Shown: piece after piece, positions 6,436 to 6,507 of the stretch
Numbering within the stretch: the stretch's first letter is position 1
How the letters are laid out: each line of letters opens with the position of its first letter
Source of the DNA: Gemmatimonadales bacterium
GTDB taxonomy: Bacteria; Gemmatimonadota; Gemmatimonadetes; Gemmatimonadales; GWC2-71-9
Length of the DNA: 6,507 nt
Direction of reading: 5' to 3'
Assembly (NCBI GenBank): GCA_004525055.1
Contig: SPDF01000092.1
Coordinates: 1-6,507 of the forward strand
Position numbers and translations under genes: made by a program
Notes under the pieces: generated by a model
What the model was told of the DNA's origin: nothing
Database searches by the model: none
The model's input: only the letters and a program-made list of their open reading frames with translations

Positions 6436-6507
6436 ATGGCCGACGAACGCTCCCGGATTCCCGGCGTGGAATTGGGTCGCTGGCTCCTTGTCGCGATCCT
6501 CCTCATC
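6436..6507 (+). CDS. Unidentified gene, 5' end only; probable membrane-anchored or membrane protein
   Basis: An open frame from ATG 6436 runs to the right edge, 24 codons without a stop. The visible product has a polar start (MADERSRIPG) followed by the beginning of a hydrophobic stretch (WLLVAILLI), which suggests a first transmembrane helix or signal anchor. It is divergent from the operon and should be driven from the 6337-6435 gap. The ribosome-binding site is weak (GGGG at 6426-6429). Too little is present to assign a family. The frame and start are plausible because no other gene fits here, but the call is provisional. Confidence 0.55.
   Translation, partial: MADERSRIPGVELGRWLLVAILLI

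Noticed and set aside
1..6507. Search for a mobile element, CRISPR array, tRNA gene, toxin-antitoxin pair or defence system
   Set aside because: The window is filled by housekeeping and envelope genes with tight spacing. I saw no transposase, terminal inverted repeats, spaced direct repeats, tRNA-like fold or defence-associated domain.

Overview
The window is a compact, GC-rich bacterial stretch, roughly two-thirds G+C by eye. It is almost entirely filled by one operon read on the minus strand. The five minus-strand genes, in order of transcription from right to left, are: a small membrane-anchored BON-domain protein (6336-5911), valyl-tRNA synthetase valS (5914-3230), a lipoprotein with bacterial Ig-like domains (3233-1926), L-seryl-tRNA(Sec) selenium transferase selA (1929-556), and a HAD phosphatase of the GmhB/HisB type (from 559, running off the left edge). 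A sixth gene begins on the plus strand at 6436 and runs off the right edge. It shows only a short polar N-terminus followed by the start of a hydrophobic segment.

All four internal junctions have the same architecture. The start codon of each downstream gene overlaps the stop codon of the upstream gene by four bases (ATGA three times, GTGA once). The only strong Shine-Dalgarno sequence I can see lies in front of the first gene (AAGGAG, 6349-6344). This points to one polycistronic transcript with translational coupling throughout. The 99-base gap at 6337-6435 is the only non-coding stretch and must carry the divergent control signals.

The organism is probably a member of the FCB group (Fibrobacterota-Chlorobiota-Bacteroidota and relatives), with high-GC Gemmatimonadota as my best guess. 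This is inference. It rests on the lipoprotein, whose layout (lipobox Cys, PPGGPPD stretch, Ig-like domain) I know mainly from Bacteroidota-type genomes, on FCB-like ValRS sequence around its HIGH and WFSS motifs, and on the high GC. The lipoprotein and the heptose-phosphatase-like enzyme suggest a diderm cell. A full-length SelA with its catalytic lysine implies that the organism makes selenocysteine.

Two genes act in tRNA charging (valS, selA). The others look like cell-envelope functions (BON protein, lipoprotein, possibly LPS heptose synthesis through GmhB). I see no metabolic logic joining all five, so the cluster is best read as a compact housekeeping operon. I found no mobile element, CRISPR array, RNA gene, or convincing new system. 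The most distinctive features are a strict 7-residue (21-bp) Asp-Ser repeat in the lipoprotein tail, a low-complexity insertion that splits its second Ig-like domain, and the uniform 4-base overlaps.
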